DNA of 12,778 nt from Rubrobacter sp. GTDB taxonomy: Bacteria; Actinomycetota; Rubrobacteria; Rubrobacterales; Rubrobacteraceae. A program made the position numbers and the translations under genes. The notes under the pieces were generated by a model. The model worked only from the letters and a program-made list of their open reading frames with translations, did no database searches and was not told the origin of the DNA. Location of the stretch: the NCBI GenBank assembly GCA_013815575.1, contig JACDFX010000012.1, positions 1 to 12,778 of the forward strand, read 5' to 3'. Shown here in pieces: positions 6,601-12,778 of this stretch; within the stretch, counting starts at the first letter, position 1; every line of letters begins with the position of its first letter.

Positions 6601-6947
6601 GGCATCCCCAGCTTTCTGCCGCCGAGGACGTGCAGGTGGAGGTGAAAAACCTCCTGCCCGGCGTCGGGGCCGTTGTTGATCCTGACGGCGTAGCCGCCCT
6701 CGTCTATCCCGAGCTTTTTGGCGACCTCGCTCGACACCTCGAAGAGCCGCTTCGCCACCGCGTCCGGCAAATCCGCCATCGCCTCCAGGTTGGGCACGTG
6801 CCGCCTGGGGATGACGAGAACGTGGGCCGGCGCCTGGCCGTTTATGTCCTTGAAGGCCACGACCTCTTCCTCCTCGTGGACCATCTCGGCGTCCAACTGC
6901 CCACCGGCTATCTTGCAGAAGATGCAGTCCGGTTCGACCAAGATCAC
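6597..6947 (-). CDS. HIT family nucleotide-binding protein (HINT-like)
   Basis: HIT proteins of this branch hydrolyse purine nucleoside phosphoramidates and other AMP conjugates; the physiological substrate in bacteria is often unknown. From the GTG at 6947 the protein has 116 residues. CIFC (8-11) begins the fold and may bind zinc together with later histidines. The histidine triad HLHLHVLGG is at 102-110, preceded by NNGPDAGQEVFH. The GTG start overlaps the rsmE TGA as GTGA (6944-6947) and follows AGGAGG closely, so I prefer it to an upstream in-frame start at 6998 that would overlap rsmE by 55 bp. The downstream overlap with yqeY is 4 bp. Confidence 0.94.
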   Translation of the reverse strand: MILVEPDCIFCKIAGGQLDAEMVHEEEEVVAFKDINGQAPAHVLVIPRRHVPNLEAMADLPDAVAKRLFEVSSEVAKKLGIDEGGYAVRINNGPDAGQEVFHLHLHVLGGRKLGMP

Positions 6948-7663
6948 ACCCCTCCTCTCACCCTGGCTCGTCTCTCCAACACAGCCCGCGCCCTGCACAC
7001 CGCGACGATGCCGGCGGTCTCGCTGCGCAATCTCCGGGGCCCGAGCCCGGCAACGGCGAGCCCGGCCCGCTCCGCAAGCTCCAACTCAGCCTCTCCCCAA
7101 CCGCCCTCCGGCCCGACAAAGAGCCGAACTCCAGGCTCTACCACGTCCTCAACGTCCCTCAGATCGGGGGCGTTGTGCAGCAACACGCCGCCCTCGCCAG
7201 CCTCCCGAACCGCCGCCTCGAAGGCCACGGGCTCAGCCACCTCCGGCACGCTCAAGCCCAGCGACTGCCTCGCGGCGGCCTCCGCGACCCGCCGCCACCG
7301 CCCCACCTTGCCCTCGCGCGGGCTCACGATTCCACGTTCCGTAAGCAGCGGCACGATGCCGGTCACCCCGACCTCGGTCGCCTTCTCAACCACCAGGTCC
7401 ATCCTCCCGCCCTTTGGCACGGCCTGGTACAGATACGCCTCGACGCCCCCGTTCGCCACCTCCAGCTCCTCGACGACGGTCGCCGCTCGTCCTCCCCCGA
7501 GCTCCGCGAGAAACAGGCGTCCGGACCCCGCGACTTCGACGAGGTCGCCCTCGCGTCCCCGCAGCACTTTGGAGACGTGACGTGCCTCCCCCTCGGGTAT
7601 TTGCAGCGCGTTGCCGACCTCTGGCGCGAGAGGGAGAAAGATGCGCGTGATGGGTGTCGGCGT
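6944..7663 (-). CDS. rsmE: 16S rRNA (uracil1498-N3)-methyltransferase RsmE, probable ACG start
   Basis: RsmE is a SPOUT-fold enzyme that methylates N3 of U1498 in 16S rRNA using S-adenosylmethionine. From the ACG at 7663 the protein has 239 residues, the usual length. The N-terminal PUA-like domain includes ITRIFLPLAPEVG, EGEARHVSKVLRGREGD. The C-terminal knot carries LFVGPEGGWGEAE and LGPRRLRSETAGIVAV. The first canonical start is GTG at 7567, but it lies inside KVLRG and would remove the first strands of the domain. Upstream the frame shows no ATG, GTG or TTG. GGAGG (7673-7669) is followed after 5 nt by ACG at 7663. The gene begins 11 nt after the dnaJ stop, and dnaJ-rsmE is a frequent neighbour pair. 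Confidence 0.92.
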   Translation of the reverse strand, partial: TPTPITRIFLPLAPEVGNALQIPEGEARHVSKVLRGREGDLVEVAGSGRLFLAELGGGRAATVVEELEVANGGVEAYLYQAVPKGGRMDLVVEKATEVGVTGIVPLLTERGIVSPREGKVGRWRRVAEAAARQSLGLSVPEVAEPVAFEAAVREAGEGGVLLHNAPDLRDVEDVVEPGVRLFVGPEGGWGEAELELAERAGLAVAGLGPRRLRSETAGIVAVCRARAVLERRARVRGGV

Positions 7664-7668
7664 GGTGG

Positions 7669-7674
7669 CCTCCC
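7669..7674 (-). promoter_or_regulatory. Ribosome binding site that supports the ACG start of rsmE
   Basis: The minus strand reads GGGAGG immediately after the dnaJ TAG, then CCACC, then ACG at 7663. No ATG, GTG or TTG is found in this frame in the region the site could serve. Confidence 0.65.
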
Positions 7675-8820
7675 CTACCTGAAGACGCCTCTGAGACGGT
7701 CAAAGAAGGAGCCGCCGCCACCGTTGTAGGTCTCCTCGCCGCTCGTCTCCTCGAACTTCTCCAGAAGCTCCCGCTGCTCCACGGTGAGCCGCGTCGGGAC
7801 CATCACGTCCACGAGCACCTTGAGGTCGCCCCGACCCCTGCCCCGTATGCGCGGCATCCCCTCGCCCCTGAGCTTCAGGGTGGCCCCTGGCTGCGTACCC
7901 GCTTCGACCCTCACCGGGCTCGGACCGTCGAGGGTCGGAACCTCGACCTCCGTGCCGAGCGCGGCCCCGACAAAGCTGACCTGGAGGCGGTGGATCAGAT
8001 CCTCCCCGTCCCGTACGAGCTCGGGGTCTTCTGTAACGTTGATCCTGATGTACAGGTCCCCCGGCGCGGCGCCGGGCTCGCCCGCGTGCCCCCCGCCGGA
8101 GACGCGCAGGCGCATCCCACTCTCTATACCCTGGGGGATGCGCAGCCGCCGCGTCTGAAGGTCGGAGATCCTCCCGCCACCCCGGCAGTTATCGCAGGTG
8201 ACGTCGATGATCCTACCCCGGCCACCGCACGCCGAGCACGCCTGCGTGGTGACCATCTGGCCGAGGAGACTCTGCCGAACCGTCCTCACGGCCCCAGCCC
8301 CACCGCACGTCCCGCACGTGTGCGACTCCGTCCCGCCGACACCCTCGCAGACCTCGCAGTTCTTGACGATCTGGACATTGACTTCACGGTCAGCCCCGTA
8401 GGCTGCCTCCCGAAGCGAGACCTCGACCTCCACCTCAGCATCGGCGCCGCGGCTCGGGGCCCTGGCGGCCTGCCCGCCAAAGAACGAGCCGCCGCCAAAG
8501 CTATCACCGAAGAAGGCCTCGAAGATGTCCTGGAACCCGCCGCCGAACTGGTCCCCGCCCGTGTATCCGCCCGGGTAGCCGTTCCCGCCGCCGCGGGGCA
8601 CCTGGTGGCCGTAGGTGTCGTAGGCCCGGCGGGCCTCCGCGTTGGAGAGGACCTCGTAGGCCTCGGTGAGCTCCTTGAAGCGTTCCTCGGCGCCCGTGTC
8701 TTCCGGGTTGGCGTCGGGGTGGTGGGAGCGGGCGAGGCGTCGGTAGGCCTTCTTAACCTCGGCCTCCGACGCCTCCCTGGACACGCCCAGAACCTCGTAG
8801 TAGTCGCGCTTGGTCGGCAA
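7675..8820 (-). CDS. dnaJ: Chaperone DnaJ (Hsp40)
   Basis: DnaJ delivers unfolded proteins to DnaK and stimulates its ATPase. The 381-residue protein is a full type I DnaJ. The J domain occupies about 5-70 with HPD at 34-36, followed by a Gly/Phe-rich linker (about 76-117). The zinc domain has four CxxCxGxG-type repeats beginning at Cys155, Cys169, Cys195 and Cys209; the last reads CDNCRGGG. Then come the two C-terminal substrate-binding domains. The start is TTG at 8820, two bases after the hrcA stop; its N-terminus [12 protein letters not shown] is standard, so the start is secure despite a weak ribosome binding site. dnaK and grpE are not in the window, so this is probably the hrcA-linked copy separate from a dnaK operon. 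Confidence 0.96.
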   Translation of the reverse strand: MPTKRDYYEVLGVSREASEAEVKKAYRRLARSHHPDANPEDTGAEERFKELTEAYEVLSNAEARRAYDTYGHQVPRGGGNGYPGGYTGGDQFGGGFQDIFEAFFGDSFGGGSFFGGQAARAPSRGADAEVEVEVSLREAAYGADREVNVQIVKNCEVCEGVGGTESHTCGTCGGAGAVRTVRQSLLGQMVTTQACSACGGRGRIIDVTCDNCRGGGRISDLQTRRLRIPQGIESGMRLRVSGGGHAGEPGAAPGDLYIRINVTEDPELVRDGEDLIHRLQVSFVGAALGTEVEVPTLDGPSPVRVEAGTQPGATLKLRGEGMPRIRGRGRGDLKVLVDVMVPTRLTVEQRELLEKFEETSGEETYNGGGGSFFDRLRGVFR

Positions 8821-8822
8821 CT

Positions 8823-9851
8823 CTAGAAACCGTCGCTCAGGCGGAGGGTGAGGGTCTCTGCGGCGGAGCGGACCGTGGCGATAGCGGCGTCGTAGTCCAT
8901 GCGCTTGGGCCCGATCAGGCTGACCACCCCGTAAGGCTTCTCGTGCTGCCCGTAGGCCGCCGCGACGAGGCTGGTACCTACGAGGTTGTAGACTGCGTTC
9001 TCGGCCCCGATGGAGACGACCACGCCGCTGCTCGACACAGAGCGGCGCAGGGCGTCGCCCATCAGGCCGAGGAGCCAGCGCCGGCGCTCGAAGATCTCGA
9101 CGACCGCGGCGAGGCTGGCCGGGTCCATCTCGTCCAGCCTGGCGAGGAGCGTGGAGGCGCCCCGCACAAAGACGCCGCGCTCCGTGACGCGTCCCAGCCC
9201 CTCTACGGCCTGCAGCACCGCCTCGACAACGAGTGGGTTATGGTTCGAGAGGGCCTTGCGGGCCGCCTTTGCAAGCTCGAGGTCGCCGCCGACGGGGCGG
9301 CCCCCGATCCAGGAGTTCAGCGCCGAGAACATCTCGCGCAGCTCCCCCTCTTCGACCGGCCTCGGCAGCACGACGGTCGTGCTTGAAGACGCCCCGCTGC
9401 CCATCGAGACGACGAGGAGCAGGGCACCCCCGGGAAGCGCCACGTAGTCGGCCCGCGAGAGCGAGTCGCCTAGGGCGCTGGGCCCCGCGACGACGGCCAG
9501 CAGGCGCGTCACCTCGCTCATGTCCTCGGAGACGCCGTTGAGCAGCTCGTCCAGGTTCCCGAAGCCCTGACGTGTTACGAACGAGACGGCCTCGCCCGGG
9601 TCCGCGGACATCAGGGCATCCACGTAATAGCGATAGCCGGCGTCGGTCGGAACGCGCCCGGCGGAGGTGTGGGGATGGGTCAAGAGCCCCTCGGATTCGA
9701 GGCACGAGAGCTCGGACCTTATGGTCGAACTCGAGGCGTCGACCTCGTCGGCCAGCGAATGGCTGCCCACGGGCAGACCCGTGGAGATGTAGAGCTCCAT
9801 AGTTTTGAGGAGTATTTCCCTCTGCCGGTCGGAGATTTCAGGATGCCCCAT
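8823..9851 (-). CDS. hrcA: Heat-inducible transcription repressor HrcA
   Basis: HrcA represses chaperone genes by binding the CIRCE operator and is kept active by GroEL. The 342-residue protein has an N-terminal winged helix-turn-helix (about 5-77) with [17 protein letters not shown] and the conserved [18 protein letters not shown]. The central and C-terminal regulatory region includes [11 protein letters not shown] and [14 protein letters not shown] near the end. The start is ATG at 9851; an in-frame start 39 bp further upstream (9890) would add residues atypical of the family. There is no Shine-Dalgarno sequence before the ATG, and a -10 box lies only 10 nt upstream, suggesting a nearly leaderless mRNA. 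I found no complete CIRCE element in the upstream gap. Confidence 0.95.
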   Translation of the reverse strand: MGHPEISDRQREILLKTMELYISTGLPVGSHSLADEVDASSSTIRSELSCLESEGLLTHPHTSAGRVPTDAGYRYYVDALMSADPGEAVSFVTRQGFGNLDELLNGVSEDMSEVTRLLAVVAGPSALGDSLSRADYVALPGGALLLVVSMGSGASSSTTVVLPRPVEEGELREMFSALNSWIGGRPVGGDLELAKAARKALSNHNPLVVEAVLQAVEGLGRVTERGVFVRGASTLLARLDEMDPASLAAVVEIFERRRWLLGLMGDALRRSVSSSGVVVSIGAENAVYNLVGTSLVAAAYGQHEKPYGVVSLIGPKRMDYDAAIATVRSAAETLTLRLSDGF

Positions 9852-9861
9852 AACGGGGGAA

Positions 9862-9870
9862 ATTCTAACA
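9862..9870 (-). promoter_or_regulatory. Candidate extended -10 promoter for hrcA-dnaJ
   Basis: The minus strand reads TGTTAGAAT, an extended -10 box (TGn plus TAGAAT, with the hexamer complementary to 9862-9867). No clear -35 element is present at 17 bp spacing. Transcription would begin about 3-5 nt before the hrcA ATG, which agrees with the missing ribosome binding site. Confidence 0.45.
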
Positions 9871-9937
9871 CGGGCGGGCGTCGGTCCCACCCTGGAAGTC
9901 TCCCTTACTCAAGGAGGCGGGGATACGCGAACCCCAA

Positions 9938-9965
9938 CGTCGTCCGGCCTCCGCATCGGACGGCG
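9938..9965. terminator. Strong hairpin in the gap between the ASST gene and hrcA
   Basis: The 219-bp gap 9852-10070 contains a 9-bp stem with one G-T pair (arms 9938-9946 and 9957-9965) around a 10-nt loop. It could end transcripts of the upstream lipoprotein gene, although no T-run follows. Apart from this hairpin and the -10 candidate I see no gene or complete operator in the gap. Confidence 0.4.
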
Positions 9966-10070
9966 CTACGGCGAGGATTGTGGAGGGAGAAGGCCGGGAC
10001 TGCGGTGGGCGCGGGCAGAAGGGCGTGTTCAGCGCACTCCTTTGCGTCGGTCCGCCTTCGCAGGCCGCTT

Positions 10071-11570
10071 TCAGCCTCGCGGTCTGACCGCTTCTGAGGT
10101 GCCGAGCACCCTTCCAGAGCGGTCCTTGGCCCGTGCGGCGACGTACGGCTCTTCGGTGCGCAAGGCGATGGTGGTCTCGAAGCCTTTTCGGGGGGCTGAT
10201 CCGACGGACTCCAGCCCGTCGGGTCCCGGGCCGGCGAGCGCCTCCCACGAGGCCACCTCCGTCGCCCCGTTCCAGCTGACGTAGAGCGTCACCCGGTCTG
10301 CGGATCCGGATTCAGCGGCGATGGCGGGTCGGTCTTTCGGGAGACCCTTCCACGGGGAGCGGTAGGCCCTGTAGGATTCGACCTCGCGCGGGAAGCGGGC
10401 GTCGAAGAGCAGCTCGCCGTCGCGTGAGTACTCGGAGAGGTAGGGCGCGCTGCCCCATCCGACGAACGCGTTGCCGTTCTGCAGCGCCTGCACGTTGCCC
10501 TGGAAAATGGCGAACGACTCGGTCGGGTGGGTGTACTCGCGCTGGAGGTTCGCGGTCATGGCGTCCTCGTCCACCTCCAAAGCGATACCGCGGGAGGGCT
10601 CGTCCATCCTCTCGCCCCGGTTGTCAAAGAGGGTGATGGTGCCGTCGGGATGGCTGCGGGCGTCGTGCTGGTAGGCGAACTGGGCGCCTTCTCCCATATC
10701 GAAGTCGTTCCTCTCGCCCCCAAGCCGCCAGATGACCTCGCCTGTCTCGCGGTTGATCTTGTAGACGGCTGAGGTCCTGCGGGCGGAGACGAGGAGGTTC
10801 TCGTCGCCGTCCACGTCTATGGAGTTGATGTGGAAGTAGTCGAAGGCGTCCTCGTCATCAGGCGACAGCTCGTAGAGGGACTCGTCGAAGCCTACGTGGT
10901 CAAGGCTGCGCCACTGGAAGAGGACCTCGCCTGTCCCTATGTCTATCTCCTGGACAATCCCCTCGAGCACCGCGCCGTCCGTACGCCCTCCCAGAGACGA
11001 GAGATCCCTGATTGCCCGGCCGTAGATCCCGATCAGGGCGGTGTCGCGTTCGGTGATGAGGAACTCGTGGTGGTCCCCTTCGTAGCCGTTGCCCGCCCGG
11101 AACCGGGCCACCTCGCGGTAGGAGCCGTCGACGACGACGTACTCGCCCCGGCCGAAGCCGCCGTGTACCCCCTCCCACCAGGTGAGCACCGGCTCCCCCC
11201 GGTAGCGCTGCGCCCTGAAGTCCATCGCGTCCTGGTTCTCGTCCCGCACGGGACGCAGCCACACAGGCTGCCCTTCGTTGTCCAGGATCATCGGCCCGTC
11301 CTGGGCCGGGTAATCCTCCCCGACGCCGTTCTTCGCGGCGGCGAGGACGTAGCCCGGCGCCGTGCCGCGCGCTGGCGTGGTCACCTCGACCGGAGGCGGG
11401 GTGAGGTCCGGGCGCGAGCGGAAGGCCCACGTCTGCCCGACCCGCGCGGGAGAGGCGGCTGCCCGGACGCTGGCGTCTGACTCGCAGCCCGCCAGGCCGA
11501 AGAGCGCGAACCACGCGCCACCGGCGCCCGCAACCTTTACAAAATCCCTCCGCGTCAACTCCGTGCCCAA
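10071..11570 (-). CDS. Arylsulfotransferase (ASST) family Tat-exported lipoprotein
   Basis: This 499-residue protein resembles the actinobacterial and fungal branch of the arylsulfotransferase family (Arylsulfotran_2 type), a beta-propeller fold. Its actual substrate is unknown. The N-terminus has a twin-arginine motif (TRRDFVKVAG, Arg7-Arg8), a hydrophobic stretch and a lipobox LAGC with Cys29, so export as a folded lipoprotein is likely. Blade motifs include DGPMILDNEGQPVWLRP (about 91-107), DHHEF (166-170), FHINSIDVDGD (246-256) and AYQHDARSHPDGTITLFDNRG (299-319, His302 and His307). The last 90 residues look like a separate beta-rich domain. I chose TTG at 11570, 10 nt after GGAGG, because it puts the arginine pair near the start; a TTG at 11651 is less likely. 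It interrupts the usual lepA-hemW-hrcA order. Confidence 0.85.
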   Translation of the reverse strand: MGTELTRRDFVKVAGAGGAWFALFGLAGCESDASVRAAASPARVGQTWAFRSRPDLTPPPVEVTTPARGTAPGYVLAAAKNGVGEDYPAQDGPMILDNEGQPVWLRPVRDENQDAMDFRAQRYRGEPVLTWWEGVHGGFGRGEYVVVDGSYREVARFRAGNGYEGDHHEFLITERDTALIGIYGRAIRDLSSLGGRTDGAVLEGIVQEIDIGTGEVLFQWRSLDHVGFDESLYELSPDDEDAFDYFHINSIDVDGDENLLVSARRTSAVYKINRETGEVIWRLGGERNDFDMGEGAQFAYQHDARSHPDGTITLFDNRGERMDEPSRGIALEVDEDAMTANLQREYTHPTESFAIFQGNVQALQNGNAFVGWGSAPYLSEYSRDGELLFDARFPREVESYRAYRSPWKGLPKDRPAIAAESGSADRVTLYVSWNGATEVASWEALAGPGPDGLESVGSAPRKGFETTIALRTEEPYVAARAKDRSGRVLGTSEAVRPRG

Positions 11571-11628
11571 CCCTCTGCCACCTCCATAATCGTCCGCACG
11601 CGTGTTGGGGGCCAAGCGGTGCGCGCTG

Positions 11629-11645
11629 CGGGCCACGTAGGCCCG
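11629..11645. repeat. Short perfect hairpin between lepA and the ASST gene
   Basis: CGGGCC (11629-11634) and GGCCCG (11640-11645) form a 6-bp stem with a 5-nt loop. It lies 57 bp after the lepA stop on the minus strand and has no T-tract, so a terminator role is only possible. Confidence 0.45.
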
Positions 11646-11660
11646 ATGCAAAGAACCACC

Positions 11661-11680
11661 ATACCCCCGGATACCCCCGG
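11661..11680. repeat. Exact 10-bp tandem duplication in the lepA-ASST gap
   Basis: The unit ATACCCCCGG occurs twice in direct succession (11661-11670 and 11671-11680). It lies 22-41 bp downstream of the lepA stop. Slippage could explain it; a direct-repeat operator is also conceivable. Confidence 0.8.
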
Positions 11681-11701
11681 TAAAACCGCCGACAACCCGG
11701 C

Positions 11702-12778
11702 TTATATACGCAGGGCGGCGAGGAAGGCCTCTTGCGGGATCTCCACGCTGCCGACCTGCTTCATACGGCGCTTGCCCTTCTTCTGCTGCTCCAGAAGCTT
11801 CTTCTTACGCGATATGTCGCCGCCGTAGCACTTGGCCGTGACGTCCTTTCGGTAGGCTCGAACCGTCTCGCGGGCTATGATCCTGCGTCCAATCGCAGCC
11901 TGGACCGGCACCTCGAAGTTCTGGCGCGGGATGAGCTCCTTGAGCTTCTCGGCGAGCGCCCGCCCGCGATAGTAAGCCTTGTCGCGATGCACGATGATCG
12001 AGAGCGCCTCAACCGGGTCCCCCGAGACCAGCACCTCAACTTTGACCAGGTCCGCGGGCTCGTAGCCCAGCCGGTCGTAGTCGTAGGAGGCGTAGCCCTT
12101 GGTGCGGCTCTTGAGCGCGTCGAAAAAGTCCGTGATGACCTCGCCGAGCGGCAAATCGTAGGTGAGCTGGACCCTCTTGGCCGAGATGTACTCCATGCCC
12201 ACGGAGATTCCCCGCTTCTCGTGGCAGAGGCCCATTACGGCGCCGACGTGCTCCTTCGGGCAGATGATGGTGGCCCGGACCATGGGCTCCCGGATCTCAT
12301 CGAAGGCCTCCGGCAAGTCGCTCGGGTTGGTGATCGCAACGGTCTCCCCGTTGGTTTCGACCTCGTACTTCACGCTCGGGGAGGAGGCTATGAGGTCGAG
12401 GTCGAACTCCCGCTCCAGCCGCTCCTGCACGATCTCCATGTGCAAGAGCCCCAGGAACCCGCAGCGGAAGCCGAAGCCCATACGGGAGTTCTCTGGCTCG
12501 TAGAAGAGAGAGGCGTCGTTTAGCTGCAGCTTGGAGAGCGCGTCCCTGAGGCGCTCGAACTCGTCGCCTTCCGTGGGATAAAGGCCGCAGAAGACGGTCG
12601 GCAGGACCTCGGCGTAGCCGGGGAGCGCTTCGGTGGCGGGGTCCTTGGTCTTCGTGACCGTGTCGCCGACGCGCAGGGCCTCGATGTCCTTGAGGCCGGC
12701 AACGATGTACCCGACCTCGCCAGGCCTGAGCGTCGGCAGGGCGGTAGGTTTGGGAGCGTAGCAGCCGACCTCCAGGAG
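11702..12778 (-). CDS. lepA: Elongation factor 4 (LepA), C-terminal part (5' end outside the window)
   Basis: LepA is a ribosome-bound translational GTPase linked to back-translocation and 30S assembly. The visible 358 codons are the C-terminal part of a roughly 600-residue protein; the GTPase domain is beyond the window edge. Recognisable stretches are [12 protein letters not shown] and [10 protein letters not shown] in the second domain, [20 protein letters not shown] in the EF-G-like third domain, and the LepA-specific C-terminal domain with [18 protein letters not shown] and [14 protein letters not shown] at the end. The frame is open without interruption from 12778 to the TAA at 11702. 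It is the most upstream gene of the series in this window. Confidence 0.97.
   Translation of the reverse strand, partial: LLEVGCYAPKPTALPTLRPGEVGYIVAGLKDIEALRVGDTVTKTKDPATEALPGYAEVLPTVFCGLYPTEGDEFERLRDALSKLQLNDASLFYEPENSRMGFGFRCGFLGLLHMEIVQERLEREFDLDLIASSPSVKYEVETNGETVAITNPSDLPEAFDEIREPMVRATIICPKEHVGAVMGLCHEKRGISVGMEYISAKRVQLTYDLPLGEVITDFFDALKSRTKGYASYDYDRLGYEPADLVKVEVLVSGDPVEALSIIVHRDKAYYRGRALAEKLKELIPRQNFEVPVQAAIGRRIIARETVRAYRKDVTAKCYGGDISRKKKLLEQQKKGKRRMKQVGSVEIPQEAFLAALRI

Noticed and set aside
10028..10045. GAGTGC (complement of 10034-10039) as the right half of a CIRCE operator for hrcA
   Set aside because: No TTAGCACTC-like left arm is found at the required 9-nt spacing, so only a short chance match remains.
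11556..11588. A 10-codon ORF starting at ATG 11588 and overlapping the ASST start, as a regulatory leader peptide
   Set aside because: It has no ribosome binding site of its own and no distinctive composition; it is most simply a chance frame.
11586..11615. Promoter TTGGCC-18-GATTAT upstream of the ASST gene
   Set aside because: The predicted transcript would begin after the GGAGG at 11585-11581 and lose the ribosome binding site; both hexamers are also weak.

Overview
This window is GC-rich housekeeping DNA. Every supported gene lies on the minus strand, so transcription runs from high to low coordinates. In that order the genes are: lepA (3' part), an arylsulfotransferase-family lipoprotein, hrcA, dnaJ, rsmE, a HIT protein, a YqeY protein, phoH, a PgpH-like HD phosphodiesterase, ybeY, a DgkA-PAP2 fusion, cdd, era, deoC and recO (5' part). 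The phoH-HD-ybeY-dgkA-cdd-era-recO order is the classical Gram-positive cluster. High GC, many GTG/TTG starts, dense 4-bp overlaps and the split hrcA-dnaJ pair suggest a deep-branching actinobacterium. A Rubrobacter-like lineage is my inference from gene order and composition only.

Layout, read as transcribed. Positions 12778-11702 hold the C-terminal 358 codons of lepA. A 131-bp gap with a hairpin and a 10-bp tandem repeat leads to a Tat-exported lipoprotein of the ASST family (11570-10071). A 219-bp gap with a strong hairpin and an extended -10 box leads to hrcA. The next genes are almost contiguous: hrcA, dnaJ, rsmE, HIT and yqeY. A 158-bp gap carrying nested inverted repeats (a candidate structured leader) precedes phoH. 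From phoH to recO the genes overlap or nearly touch, consistent with one operon for rRNA maturation and ribosome assembly (ybeY, era), c-di-AMP turnover, undecaprenyl/lipid phosphate handling, pyrimidine and deoxyribose salvage (cdd, deoC) and DNA repair (recO).

The most unusual signal is at translation starts. Three genes (rsmE, phoH, ybeY) have N-terminal sequence expected for their families that extends upstream of any ATG, GTG or TTG. In each case a good Shine-Dalgarno sequence is followed, 5 nt later, by a non-canonical triplet (ACG, ACG, CTG). The same spacing serves the ordinary starts of era (GTG) and pgpH (ATG). No plus-strand gene, tRNA, rRNA, CRISPR array or mobile element was seen.
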